From NCBI GenBank assembly GCA_024226315.1, contig JAAELT010000684.1:62001-126000 (forward strand): 64,000 nucleotides of DNA. The letters run 5' to 3'. The position numbers and the translations under genes were made by a program. Origin of the DNA: a bacterium. GTDB lineage: Bacteria; Acidobacteriota; Thermoanaerobaculia; Multivoradales; J023. Shown here piece after piece: positions 8,481 to 17,472 of this stretch (positions are counted from its first letter, which is position 1; the number at the start of each line of letters is the position of its first letter). The notes below the pieces were generated by a model. That model was given only the letters and a program-made list of their open reading frames with translations. It was not told the DNA's origin and did not search any database.

Positions 8481-8516
8481 GTCTATAGACTCTGTTGCCC
8501 AAAGACTCTGCTGCCC
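8481..8516. promoter_or_regulatory. Palindrome and direct repeat in a divergent promoter gap
   Basis: GTCTATAGAC (8481-8490) is a perfect 10-bp palindrome. It overlaps the first of two copies of GACTCTGYTGCCC (8488-8500 and 8504-8516, 16 bp apart). The 44-bp gap separates two divergent genes, so this is the only room for their promoters. The second repeat ends one base before the start codon at 8518. Confidence 0.4.
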
Positions 8517-8517
8517 G

Positions 8518-9288
8518 ATGCCACGACGAATCGCCATCCTGCTGTGCGCCGGCTACGGCACCCGTATGGGTGCGCTGACCGCGGAAACCCCGAAGCCGCT
8601 GCTGCCGGTTGCCGGCCGCCCAGTGCTCGACTATCTATTGGAGCACCTGCTCGAGCTCGACGGTCTGGGCGCCGTCCACGTGGTCTCGAACGCGAGGTAC
8701 GTCGGCGCGTTTCGCGACTGGGCCGGCGGCTGGCTGTCACGGCTCGGCGCGCGAGGCCCCGAGCTCACCGTCCACGACGACGGCAGCGCCTCCAACGCCG
8801 ACCGCCTGGGCGCGATCGGTGACCTGGGCTTCGTGCTCCGGCACCTGGAACCGCCCGCCGGCGCGCTGGTGGCCGCGGGCGACAACATCTACCGCTTCTC
8901 GCTGCGTCCACTGTGGCGGGCCTTCCTCGACGGCGGTGGCAGCTGGGTATTGGGCCTCGAGGAGCCCGATCCGGCGAAGCTGCGCCGCACCGGCGTGCTC
9001 GAGCTGGGAGCGGGAAGCAGGGTGGTGCGGTTGCACGAGAAGCCCGAGGAGCCGCCCTCGACCCTGGCCTGCCCGTCGCTCTATTGTCTCGACGCCGCGG
9101 CCCTGGCGCGCGTCGCGCCTTACCTGGAGAGTGGCCGTTCCAGCGACGAGATCGGGCGCTTCATTGGCCATCTCGTGGACCGTGAGCCGGTGTATGCCTT
9201 CGAGGCGAGCGGCGAGCGCCTGCACGTCGGGTCGCCGGAGTCGTACCGGAGGGCGAACGAGGTGATGGCCGAGGACCTCGCGCCTTGA
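8518..9288 (+). CDS. Sugar-phosphate nucleotidyltransferase
   Basis: The 256-residue protein carries the NTP-transferase signature at its start: ILLCAGYGTRMGALT and then ETPKPLLPVAGRPVLDYLLE. This binds the nucleotide triphosphate and Mg. Further elements are VAAGDNIY (metal Asp), GVLELG, VVRLHEKPEEP and the C-terminal YAFEASGERLHVGSPESYRRA. Such enzymes make NDP-sugars for envelope polysaccharides from NTP and sugar 1-phosphate. The chain is short, with no acyltransferase domain, as in glucose- or mannose-1-phosphate transferases. The exact sugar is not clear. Confidence 0.87.
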   Translation: MPRRIAILLCAGYGTRMGALTAETPKPLLPVAGRPVLDYLLEHLLELDGLGAVHVVSNARYVGAFRDWAGGWLSRLGARGPELTVHDDGSASNADRLGAIGDLGFVLRHLEPPAGALVAAGDNIYRFSLRPLWRAFLDGGGSWVLGLEEPDPAKLRRTGVLELGAGSRVVRLHEKPEEPPSTLACPSLYCLDAAALARVAPYLESGRSSDEIGRFIGHLVDREPVYAFEASGERLHVGSPESYRRANEVMAEDLAP

Positions 9289-9295
9289 GCGCGAG

Positions 9296-9338
9296 AAATC
9301 CCCCTCGATCCCCCTTTTCAAAGGGGGAGGTCAGATTT
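9296..9338. repeat. Imperfect palindromic repeat element (MITE- or REP-like)
   Basis: Terminal AAATC and GATTT enclose a duplicated CCCCCTCGATCCCCCTTTT segment and AAAGGGGGAGG, giving a strong stem (CCCCCTTT over AAAGGGGG). Elements of this look are scattered in many unrelated genomes as non-autonomous palindromes. It sits between the stop at 9288 and the sigma-factor start and may act as a transcript end or a promoter spacer. Confidence 0.6.
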
Positions 9339-9413
9339 GATGACGCGGATGTAATAAAACCCTTCGGCCCTCGTTTCCTCATTGAACGACAAGTCGCCAA
9401 GGAGGAAGAACCC

Positions 9414-9956
9414 TTGTTAGCAGCCACCCTTTCCCAATCCCTTCCCGGACCGTCGGGAGACCTGGAGCGCATCTTCCAGCAGCATCACTCCAGGGTATTC
9501 TCGTCGGCCTACCGGGTCACCGGCAGCGCCCAGGACGCCGAAGACTGTTTGCAGACAGTCTTCCTGCGCCTTCTGCGCCGCCAGGACAGACTGGATCTGT
9601 CGCCCAGCCCGATGGGCTATCTGCACCGGGCGGCGGTCAACGCGGCGCTCGATCTGATGCGCGCCCGCTCGCGCTCGCGCTCGATCCCGCTCGACGAGCT
9701 CGACGTGCCGCCGGCCGAAGACGGTCAGCCCGATCAACGACAGCAGGATCGCGAGATCCGGCGCGGATTGCGCCAGGCGATCCTGCAGCTGCCCGCCAAG
9801 AGCGCGACGATATTCACCATGCGGTTCCTGGAAGGCACGCCGAACCGTGAGATCGCCGACGCCATGGGAATGTCGCAGGCCGCGGTCGGCGTCGCCGTCC
9901 ACCGCGCCCGCAACCAGGTCAAGAAAGAGATGGCAAGCTTCGTAGGAGGTAACTGA
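9414..9956 (+). CDS. ECF-type RNA polymerase sigma factor
   Basis: The 180-residue protein shows region 2 (IFQQHHSRVFSSAYRVTGSAQDAEDCLQTVFLRLLRR, read here as FQQHHSRVFSSAYRVTG then DAEDCLQTVFLRLL) and region 4 (LRQAILQLPAKSATIFTMRF then PNREIADAMGMSQAAVGVAV). It directs RNA polymerase to a stress or envelope regulon. I chose the TTG at 9414 because AAGGAGGA lies nine bases upstream; a frame from 9285 would read through the palindromic repeat. The gene for its likely anti-sigma partner starts one base after the stop codon. Confidence 0.9.
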   Translation: MLAATLSQSLPGPSGDLERIFQQHHSRVFSSAYRVTGSAQDAEDCLQTVFLRLLRRQDRLDLSPSPMGYLHRAAVNAALDLMRARSRSRSIPLDELDVPPAEDGQPDQRQQDREIRRGLRQAILQLPAKSATIFTMRFLEGTPNREIADAMGMSQAAVGVAVHRARNQVKKEMASFVGGN

Positions 9957-9957
9957 C

Positions 9958-12594
9958 ATGTCCGATCCGATCAACAAAGACCTCGATTCGATGCTCGATC
10001 GCGCGGCGGCGCAGATCGAGGGCAATCGTCCCGACGCCGAGCAGGTGAAGGCCGCCGCGGATCGCGTGTGGAGCCGCCTGGCGGCGGACTCGGCCGGCGC
10101 CGCGGCACAGGCCGCAGAAATCGACGAGATCCGCGGCTGTGACGACTACCAGGCGCTGATTCCCGCCTATCTGGAAGGGGCCCTCCCAGAGGCCCGCAAG
10201 CTATTGTTCGAAGATCATTCCCGCGAGTGCGTGCCCTGTCGCAGGGCGCTCAAGACGGCGCGCGAAGGCGCGCCGGCACCGGTGCGAGAGTGGCAGGAAA
10301 CAGACGCCACACCCGTCTCGCCCTGGCGTTCGACCAGGAACTGGGCGATCGCGGCGGCGCTGATCGCCGGCATCGGCCTGGCGCAGTTCGTGGTGCGCGA
10401 GATGCTGCCTTTCGGCTCCGGCACCAGCGCCACCGTGCAGACCGTCGACGGCGACCTGTTCCGTATCGCGGCGACCTCGCATCTGCCGATCACGGAGGGC
10501 ACGACCATCGCCGAGGGCGAGATGATCCGTACCGGGCGTGAAGGCTCCGCGGTGGTGCGGCTCAATGACGGCTCGCTGGTGGAGGTGCGTCAGCGCTCGG
10601 AGCTGCGGATCGAAGAGAACCGGCGCGGCACCACCATCGAGCTCGAGCGCGGCAGTGTCATCGTGCAGGCCGCGAAGCAGCGCGAGCGCCACCTGTTCGT
10701 GGCCACCGAGGACTGCCTGGTATCGGTCACCGGCACGATCTTCTCGGTCAACCACGGCACCAAGGGCTCTCGGGTGTCAGTAATCGAGGGTGAGGTGCGG
10801 GTTGCCCACTCCGGAGACGAAACGGTGCTGCAGCCCGGCCAGCAGGTGGCCACCGACGTCCACCTCGACAAGATCACGGTGGGTGATGAGATCGCCTGGA
10901 GCCGCGACGCCGAGCACTACCTGACGCTGCTCGAGGACTACTCCCAGCTGCGGCGCGACCTGCAGCAGAACGTGGCGCGCCCGGGCCTGCGCTATAGCAG
11001 CCGGCTGCTCGACCTGGCGCCGGACAGCACGGTGTTCTACGCCGCCGTGCCCAACCTGGGCGAGACCATCAGCCAGACCCACGACCTGATCCAGGAGCGC
11101 ATCGACGACAGCCAGGTGCTCGCCGAGTGGTGGCACTCGCATGGCGCCGAGTTCTCGCCGCACATCGACGAGATGGTCGGCCGTCTGTCCGAGTTCGGCG
11201 AGTTCCTGGGCGACGAGCTGGCGGTGGCCGGCTATGCGTCAGGGACCGGAGAATTCGGTGGCCCGCTGGCGATGGCCGAGATCGTCGATTCAGCGGGGCT
11301 GAAGGACTTCATCGAGCGTCAGATCGACGAATTCGGCGGCACCGACGTCGACGGCGAGCTGGTGTGGGTCGAGGATCCGTTCGCGGCGCCCGGAGGCGGC
11401 GAGCTCTATCTGTGGCTCGCCGACAGCCTGGCCGTGGCCTCTCCCGACGCGGAGCAGATCGCGCGCGTGGCGGGGATCGTGCTGAACGGCGACGACAACC
11501 CGTTCACCGACACCGAGTTCCACGCCGCCATCGCGCAGCTCTACGAAGAGGGCGCCGAGATCCTGGTGGCCGCGGACCTCGAGGGTGTGGTCGCCACCAC
11601 CATGGCGGCCGAGTCGACGGAAGACGTGCAGCGCTTCGAGCGCCTCGGCTTCCTCGACGCCCGCCACCTGCTGCTCGAACAGAAGCAGCTCGGGGCCAAG
11701 ACCCACCACCGCGCCTCGCTCTCGTTCTCAGAAGCGCGCTCGGGCGTGGCCTCGTGGCTGGCATCGCCGGCGCCCATGGGTGCGCTGGACTTCATCTCGC
11801 CGGACGCCCAGATCGTCGGCGCGGCGGTGTTCAAGGATCCGGTGAGGCTGCTCGACGACATCTACGCCATGGTGGAAGGCGCCGGCGGCATGGGTCCGCT
11901 GGGCGACTTCGAGGAGCGCCACAACTTCAGCCTGCGCAACGACGTCGCCGCCTCGCTGGGCGGGGAGTTCGCGATGGCGCTCGACGGCCCGCTGCTGCCG
12001 GAGCCGTCGTGGAAGATGGTGGTCGAGGTCTACGACCCGGCGCGCCTGCAGTGGACCCTCGAACAGGGCATCGCCGAGCTCAACACCCATCTCCAGCAAG
12101 AGGGCGAGGCGACCGTCGAGCTGGTGCAGGAAGAGGTCGGTGGCCGGACGTTCTACACGCTCGAGACCGAGCACCTGAACGTCCACTACACCTACGTCGA
12201 GGGCTACATGCTGCTGGGCGCCAACCGGGCGCTGCTCGACCGTGCGATCCGCTTCCGCGATTCCGGCTACTCGATCACCGACTCGCCGGACTTCACGGCG
12301 CTGTTGCCGGCCGATGGCCGCAACAACTTCTCCGCCCTGGTCTACCAGGACCTCTCGGGCGTCATGGGCGCGGTGGCCGAGCGCCTGGCCAACGGTCAGC
12401 TCAGCGACGAGCAGCGCCAATCGCTCGAGGCGATGCAGGCGGAGAGCGCGCCGACCCTCGGTTACGCCTACGGCGAGGAAGACAGCATCCTGGTCGCGGC
12501 GTCGAGCGAGAACGACATGCTGAGCGGCATGATGCTGTACATGCTGGGGATGAAAAACCCGGCGGGGATCCGGCAGCTGCTCGAGGGTTTCTAG
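9958..12594 (+). CDS. FecR-domain anti-sigma factor with large C-terminal DUF3352-like domain
   Basis: The 878-residue membrane protein is probably the regulator of the adjacent sigma factor. A cytoplasmic zinc-finger anti-sigma motif of the HX3CX2C type (His87, Cys91, Cys94) is followed by one transmembrane helix (about 127-146). A periplasmic FecR domain comes next (about 150-270; VVRLNDGSLVEVRQRSELRI, GTIFSVNHG). The last 600 residues repeat alpha/beta units with FAMALDG, YTYVEGYMLLGANRALLDRA and FSALVYQDLSG, as in DUF3352 proteins. Canonical FecR proteins are much shorter, so the large sensor tail is unusual. It is translationally coupled to the sigma factor. Confidence 0.85.
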   Translation: MSDPINKDLDSMLDRAAAQIEGNRPDAEQVKAAADRVWSRLAADSAGAAAQAAEIDEIRGCDDYQALIPAYLEGALPEARKLLFEDHSRECVPCRRALKTAREGAPAPVREWQETDATPVSPWRSTRNWAIAAALIAGIGLAQFVVREMLPFGSGTSATVQTVDGDLFRIAATSHLPITEGTTIAEGEMIRTGREGSAVVRLNDGSLVEVRQRSELRIEENRRGTTIELERGSVIVQAAKQRERHLFVATEDCLVSVTGTIFSVNHGTKGSRVSVIEGEVRVAHSGDETVLQPGQQVATDVHLDKITVGDEIAWSRDAEHYLTLLEDYSQLRRDLQQNVARPGLRYSSRLLDLAPDSTVFYAAVPNLGETISQTHDLIQERIDDSQVLAEWWHSHGAEFSPHIDEMVGRLSEFGEFLGDELAVAGYASGTGEFGGPLAMAEIVDSAGLKDFIERQIDEFGGTDVDGELVWVEDPFAAPGGGELYLWLADSLAVASPDAEQIARVAGIVLNGDDNPFTDTEFHAAIAQLYEEGAEILVAADLEGVVATTMAAESTEDVQRFERLGFLDARHLLLEQKQLGAKTHHRASLSFSEARSGVASWLASPAPMGALDFISPDAQIVGAAVFKDPVRLLDDIYAMVEGAGGMGPLGDFEERHNFSLRNDVAASLGGEFAMALDGPLLPEPSWKMVVEVYDPARLQWTLEQGIAELNTHLQQEGEATVELVQEEVGGRTFYTLETEHLNVHYTYVEGYMLLGANRALLDRAIRFRDSGYSITDSPDFTALLPADGRNNFSALVYQDLSGVMGAVAERLANGQLSDEQRQSLEAMQAESAPTLGYAYGEEDSILVAASSENDMLSGMMLYMLGMKNPAGIRQLLEGF

Positions 12595-12616
12595 ACTTCG
12601 ATCTCCGTGGGTCGCG

Positions 12617-12644
12617 CCTCCTCCCACCAGGGAGGAGGTGTTTT
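12617..12644 (+). terminator. Rho-independent terminator after the anti-sigma gene
   Basis: CCTCCTCCC and GGGAGGAGG form a perfect 9-bp stem with loop ACCA, followed by TGTTTT. It lies 22 bases after the anti-sigma stop and five bases from the convergent pheT stop. The reverse direction has no T run. Confidence 0.85.
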
Positions 12645-12648
12645 GCGT

Positions 12649-15201
12649 TCAGCTCCGCAATCGCCCGCCGAGCTGTTGCTCGACCGCCGCGACAACCTGC
12701 TGGCGCACCGCCGCCACTTCCTGGTCGGTCAGGGTACGGTCGTCGGACTGGTAGGTGAGCCGGTAGGCGAGGCTCTTCTTGCCCTCGCCGATCTGCTCGC
12801 CGCGGAAGTGATCGAACAGCTCGACCGCTCGCAGGAGGTCCCCAGCGGCCCGCGAGATGCAGGATTCGACCGCCGCGGCGGTGACGCCGTCGTCGACCAC
12901 CAGGGCGAGGTCTTCCACCACCGGCGGGAAGCTGGAGATGCCGTGCACGGGATAGCGCTCCGGGATCGCTGCCTGCAGCTTCTCGAGGTCGAGGTCCGCG
13001 GCCAGCACGCGGGCGAAGGGAACGTCGTAGGCCGCGCGCACCCGGGGATGGAGCTCGCCGAAGACGCCGATCTCCTCACCGCCCACGCGCAGCCGAGCGC
13101 AGCGCCCCGGATGGAAGGTGGGATGCTCGGCCGCCTCGAAGACGCAGTCTTCGAGATGGAGATCCTCGGCCAGGCCGTCGAGAGTGCCCTTCAGGTCGTA
13201 GAAATCGAGCTCCTTCGGCTCGCCGCGGCTCCAGTTGCCGCGCTCCCCGAGGCCGGCCATCACGATCGCCAGCCGGCGGGGCTCCTCGGGCAAGTCTTCG
13301 CCCTCCTGGGCCAAGAACACCTGGCCGATCTCGAAGATCGCCAGGCCGTCGCGCCGGGCGTTGGTCTCGGCGATCTCGAGCACGCTGGGAAGCAGCTCGT
13401 GCCGCATCACCCGGCGGTCTTCCGAGATCGGTTTCTTGAGCTCCACGAACGGGCGCGCGTCGGGCTCCGAGCCGGTCTTGCGCGCCCGCGCCTCGCGCTC
13501 CGGCGTGGTGAGGCGGTAGGTGACCACCTCCTGTAGGCCGAGATCCACCAGCAGGTCTCGCACCGCCTCTTCGGTCTCCAGCTCGGGGTTGCCCTTCTGT
13601 GGCGGAATGGCGTCCTCGATCTGGGTCTCGGGAATCCGCTCGTAGCCGTAGATGCGGGAGATCTCCTCCATCAGGTCGGCGATGCCGATCACCCCCTCGC
13701 CGATGTCGAGCCGGTGATCCGGTGCCGTGACGCGCAGCATGTCGCCGTCGTCTAGGGCGCCGAACTCGAGCGCCTCGAGGATGCGGATCACCTCCTCTCT
13801 CGGGATCTCGATCCCCAGGGCCCGCTCGACCTCGCCGAACGGCATCTCCACCACCGAGTCGTGGTGCGGTTGCGGATACACGTCCACCAGGCCCTGGTAG
13901 ACGGTGCCGCCGGCCAGCTGGCGCATCAGCTCGATCGCCCGCAGGTTGCCGCGCGGCGCGTCCGCGGGATGCACGCCGCGGCTGAAGCGGTAGCCGGCCT
14001 CGGACGAGAGCTGTTGGGCCTGCGTCGAACGGCGGATGTTGATGAAGTTCCAAGCCGCGGCCTCGAGCAGCACGCGGGTGGTCGAGTCGGAGATCTCCGA
14101 CTCCCCGCCGCCCATGATGCCGCCCAGCGCCAGCGCGCCCATCTCGTCGGTCACCAGGATGGTGAAGTCGTCGATTGCGCGGTCGACGCCGTCGAGCGTC
14201 TCGAGCCTTTCGCCGGGATCGGGCATGCGGGTGATGATCGTCGGCACCTCCGAGCCGGAAGCCCTCGCGCGCTCCACCAGCACGTCGTAGTCGAAGGCGT
14301 GGAGCGGCTGTCCGAGCTCGAGCATGACGTAGTTGGTCAGGTCGACGATGTTCGAGATCGGGCGCATGCCGGCGAGCAGCAGGCGCAGTTGCAACCAGTA
14401 GGGCGAGGGGCCGATCTCGATGCCATCGAGCAGCGTGGCGGTGAAGCGCGGGTTGAGGTCCGGGCGCCGGATGTCGATGCGGATCATGTCCGCGGTCGGT
14501 GGGCCGGTCATCTCGACGTCGAGGCTCGGCAGCCGCAGCTCACTTCCGGTGAGGGCGGCGACCTCGCGGGCCACGCCCACGATGCTGGCGGTGCGCACCA
14601 TGTTCGGGGTGACGGCGATGTCGAGCACCACGTCGCCGATGAAGTCGGCCAGCGGCGTGCCAGGTTCCGGTGTCTCCAGAGCCGCCGATCCCGGACCGAA
14701 GAGGATCACGCCCTCGTGCGCCTCGGAGATGTCCAGCTCCCGCTCCGAGCAGATCATGGCGGCGGACAGGGTGCCGCGGATCGTCGCCGGCTCGAAACGC
14801 CGCGGCTCGCCGGTCTTCGAGTCGATCAGGCGCGCGCCGGGTAGGGCCACGGCGACCGTGAGCGGCTCGGCGAGCGGCCCCTGGCCGCGGTAGGGGAAAA
14901 GGTTGGGCGCGCCGGTCACCGACGTCAGCTGCTCGGTGCCGAGGCGGAGGTCGGCCAACACCAGCCGGTCGGCATCGGGATGGGGGCGCACCTCGACCAC
15001 CTCGCCGACCACCACCGTCTCGGGATCCCACTCCAGGCCGGCGACCTTGGCCTCCAGCCGTTCGGGGTTCTCCGGCAGCGGCAGGCCGACGTACCTCAAT
15101 GCCTCCACCTCGAGGCCGGCGAAGGTCAGCTTACGGGTCAGCTCCTCGATCGGCAGAGAGATGTCGACATAGTCTTCGAGCCATCGCAGTGGCACTTTCA
15201 T
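12649..15201 (-). CDS. pheT: Phenylalanine-tRNA ligase beta subunit
   Basis: The 850-residue protein charges tRNA-Phe as part of an alpha2-beta2 enzyme. From the N-terminus it has MKVPLRWLEDYVDISLPIEE, an EMAP/tRNA-binding fold (about 40-150; VVGEVVEVRPHPDADRLVLA), and the B3/B4 editing domain (about 210-390; NIVDLTNYVMLELGQPLHAF). B5 follows (about 410-480), then the pseudo-catalytic core and an FDX-ACB anticodon-binding domain (last 95 residues; SSFPPVVEDLALVVDD, LTYQSDDRTLTDQEV). Length is normal for the long bacterial form. It follows pheS on the same strand after 68 bp. Confidence 0.97.
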   Translation of the reverse strand: MKVPLRWLEDYVDISLPIEELTRKLTFAGLEVEALRYVGLPLPENPERLEAKVAGLEWDPETVVVGEVVEVRPHPDADRLVLADLRLGTEQLTSVTGAPNLFPYRGQGPLAEPLTVAVALPGARLIDSKTGEPRRFEPATIRGTLSAAMICSERELDISEAHEGVILFGPGSAALETPEPGTPLADFIGDVVLDIAVTPNMVRTASIVGVAREVAALTGSELRLPSLDVEMTGPPTADMIRIDIRRPDLNPRFTATLLDGIEIGPSPYWLQLRLLLAGMRPISNIVDLTNYVMLELGQPLHAFDYDVLVERARASGSEVPTIITRMPDPGERLETLDGVDRAIDDFTILVTDEMGALALGGIMGGGESEISDSTTRVLLEAAAWNFINIRRSTQAQQLSSEAGYRFSRGVHPADAPRGNLRAIELMRQLAGGTVYQGLVDVYPQPHHDSVVEMPFGEVERALGIEIPREEVIRILEALEFGALDDGDMLRVTAPDHRLDIGEGVIGIADLMEEISRIYGYERIPETQIEDAIPPQKGNPELETEEAVRDLLVDLGLQEVVTYRLTTPEREARARKTGSEPDARPFVELKKPISEDRRVMRHELLPSVLEIAETNARRDGLAIFEIGQVFLAQEGEDLPEEPRRLAIVMAGLGERGNWSRGEPKELDFYDLKGTLDGLAEDLHLEDCVFEAAEHPTFHPGRCARLRVGGEEIGVFGELHPRVRAAYDVPFARVLAADLDLEKLQAAIPERYPVHGISSFPPVVEDLALVVDDGVTAAAVESCISRAAGDLLRAVELFDHFRGEQIGEGKKSLAYRLTYQSDDRTLTDQEVAAVRQQVVAAVEQQLGGRLRS

Positions 15202-15269
15202 GCTGAGTCTCGTCTTTCCTCGGCCCGGCCGCCAAGGGCTGTCGCGGAGGCGGGCCGGCGTTCAGTGGA

Positions 15270-16325
15270 TCAGAATTGCTCCAGGAACCGCAGGTCGTTG
15301 GCCCAGAACTGGCGGATGTCCTCGATACCGTGGCGCAGCATGGCGATGCGCTCCGGCCCCATGCCGAAAGCGAAGCCGGAATAGACGGTCGGATCGTAGC
15401 CGCCGTTCGCGAGCACCACCGGGTGCACCATGCCGCAGCCCAGGATCTCGAGCCAGCCGGCGTGCTTGCACACCCGGCAGCCCTCGCCGCCGCACAGGAA
15501 ACACTCGATGTCCATCTCCGCGCTCGGCTCGGTGAACGGGAAATGCGAGCAGCGGAAACGGGTACGGGTGTCCTGCCCGAACATCCGGCGGGCGAAGTCG
15601 GTCAACGTGCCCTTCAGATCGGACATGCGGATCCGCCGGCCGACGGCGAGCCCCTCGACCTGGTTGAACTGGATCTCGGAGCGAGCGGTGATCTGCTCGT
15701 AGCGGTAGCACATGCCCGGCAGGATCACGCGGATCGGATCCGGATCCGCCCGCGGGGTCCCGTCCGCGTCGAAGGCGTTCTCGCGCATGACGCGGATCTG
15801 CCCCGGCGAGGTGTGGGTGCGCAGCAGCACGTCGTCGGTGGTGGTGTGGAAGGTGTCCTGCATCTCCCGCGCCGGGTGATGGCGGGGGAAATTGAGCAGC
15901 TGGAAGTTGTATTCGTCGCTCTCGACGTCGCGCGAACGGTAGACCTGGAAGCCCATCTCCGCCCAGATGGCGTAGATTCGCCGCAGCGTCCTGGTCGAGA
16001 CGTGCAGGCGGCCCCGCCGCACCGGCCGGCCGGGCATGGTGACGTCGAGCGCCTCGGCCGCCAGGCTGGCCTCGATCCGCGCTGCCTCGAGCTCGTCGCG
16101 GCGGGCGTCGAGCGAAGCCTCCAGGCGCTGGCGGATCTCGTGGGTGCGTTTGCCCACCACCGGGCGCTCTTCGGGCGACAGGCGGCCCAGGTTCTTGAGC
16201 TGCTGCTTGAGCTGGCTCTTTTTCCCCAAGTGCAGCGAGCGCCAGGCCTGCAGCTCGTCGTTCGAGCCCACCGCCTCGAGCGCCTCGAGCGCCTCTCGTT
16301 CGGCTTGATTGATCTCTTCGAGCAT
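15270..16325 (-). CDS. pheS: Phenylalanine-tRNA ligase alpha subunit
   Basis: The 351-residue catalytic subunit activates phenylalanine. A coiled-coil tRNA-binding N-terminus (LGKKSQLKQQLKNLG) precedes class II motif 2 (FRCSHFPFTEPSAEMDIEC) and motif 3 (GFAFGMGPERIAMLRHGI). The sequence CFLCGGEGCRVCKHAGWLEI carries the extra cysteines seen in many PheS. I chose ATG 16325 because it gives the standard MLEEINQAE start and has GGAG upstream. ATG 16379 and TTG 16406 also lie in frame and would add a non-conserved, Ala/Arg-rich extension. Confidence 0.95.
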   Translation of the reverse strand: MLEEINQAEREALEALEAVGSNDELQAWRSLHLGKKSQLKQQLKNLGRLSPEERPVVGKRTHEIRQRLEASLDARRDELEAARIEASLAAEALDVTMPGRPVRRGRLHVSTRTLRRIYAIWAEMGFQVYRSRDVESDEYNFQLLNFPRHHPAREMQDTFHTTTDDVLLRTHTSPGQIRVMRENAFDADGTPRADPDPIRVILPGMCYRYEQITARSEIQFNQVEGLAVGRRIRMSDLKGTLTDFARRMFGQDTRTRFRCSHFPFTEPSAEMDIECFLCGGEGCRVCKHAGWLEILGCGMVHPVVLANGGYDPTVYSGFAFGMGPERIAMLRHGIEDIRQFWANDLRFLEQF

Positions 16326-16530
16326 CGCGTCTCCGGTTCGGTTTCGGGCCGCGGGCGAGCTGGCGGCCTCATCGGCCATTGTGTCGCGAAGACGGACCTT
16401 AGGCAACCGTCGGAAAAGCCAGGTTTCTCCGGTTTTTTGTACACATCCGACGTAACAATCCCGGTGCTTCGACGTAGGCTAAGATGACGACTCCGCAACG
16501 TCTTCCGATCTTCCACACAGGCGAAAATTC

Positions 16531-17472
16531 ATGGATCCGGTCATAGAGCTCGAAGACCTCTCTGTCCGCTTCGGCAGGCTCGAGGCTCTGAAGAGCATCA
16601 GCGGTGCTTTTTCGGGCCGCGCCATCGGTCTGCTGGGGCCCAACGGCGCCGGCAAGACCACCCTCATCCACACCTTGCTGGGCTTCTACAAACCGGCCAC
16701 CGGCAAGGGGCGCATCTTCGGCAAGGACATCCGCGAGCAGGACAAGGCGGCGCGCTCGCTGATCGGCTACATGCCCGAGCGCGACAGCTTTGTCGCCGGC
16801 ATGACGGCGGTGAAGTTCATCCGCCTGATGGCCGAGCTCTCGGGGCTGCCGCCCTCAGAAGCCCTGGAGCGGACCCACGAGGCTCTGTACTACGTGGGCC
16901 TCGGCGAGGCGCGGTACCGCAAGCTCGAAACCTACTCCCTGGGGATGAAGCAGCTGGCCAAGCTCGCCCAGGCGCTGGTGCACGGCCCCAAGCTGCTGTT
17001 TCTCGACGAGCCCACCAACGGCCTCGACCCTCCGGCCCGTGAGCGCATGATCCACCTGATCAAGGACATCCGTGACACGGGCGAAGTGCACGTGGTGCTC
17101 TCCTCGCACCTGCTGCGCGACGTCGAGGAGTGCTGCGAGGAGGTCATGATCCTCAAGGAGGGCGCGCTGGTCTACTACAAGAATCTCGAGGAGGAGCGCC
17201 GGACCAACCGCAAGTTCCTGGAGCTCGAGATCCGCGGCGATCGCGAGCGCTACGTCGAGGGCGTGCGCGGCCTCGGTTGCGAATGTGCGCTGCACGACAA
17301 GCGCGCGATCAAGGTGGTGCTGCCGCCCGAGCGCACCATCCGCGAGCTGTACCGCCTGGCGTCGGAGCAGCAGGTGCAGATCCGCCATCTCGACTACAAG
17401 AAAGACTCGCTGCAGGACATCTTCCTGAAGGCGATGGAGCAGCCGGTGGGAGGTGGCAATGGCAGTCTATGA
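16531..17472 (+). CDS. ABC transporter ATP-binding protein
   Basis: The 313-residue nucleotide-binding subunit contains Walker A (GPNGAGKTT, about 36-44), Q-loop region GYMPERDS, signature YSLGMKQL, Walker B LLFLDEPTNGLDP and the switch His in SSHLL. The last 90 residues are the extension common to export-type ABC-2 systems. It powers one of two permeases in this four-gene operon. The start of the next gene lies inside its 3' end. The operon layout (ATPase, permease, ATPase, permease) resembles exporters or gliding/Nos-type systems; the cargo is unknown. Confidence 0.93.
   Translation: MDPVIELEDLSVRFGRLEALKSISGAFSGRAIGLLGPNGAGKTTLIHTLLGFYKPATGKGRIFGKDIREQDKAARSLIGYMPERDSFVAGMTAVKFIRLMAELSGLPPSEALERTHEALYYVGLGEARYRKLETYSLGMKQLAKLAQALVHGPKLLFLDEPTNGLDPPARERMIHLIKDIRDTGEVHVVLSSHLLRDVEECCEEVMILKEGALVYYKNLEEERRTNRKFLELEIRGDRERYVEGVRGLGCECALHDKRAIKVVLPPERTIRELYRLASEQQVQIRHLDYKKDSLQDIFLKAMEQPVGGGNGSL

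Noticed and set aside
9285..9413. Longer start for the ECF sigma factor
   Set aside because: The extension would translate the palindromic repeat at 9296-9338. TTG 9414 has a strong ribosome site.
16326..16406. Longer pheS start at TTG 16406 or ATG 16379
   Set aside because: The extra residues are Ala/Arg-rich and not part of the PheS N-terminus. ATG 16325 starts the family sequence and has a ribosome site.
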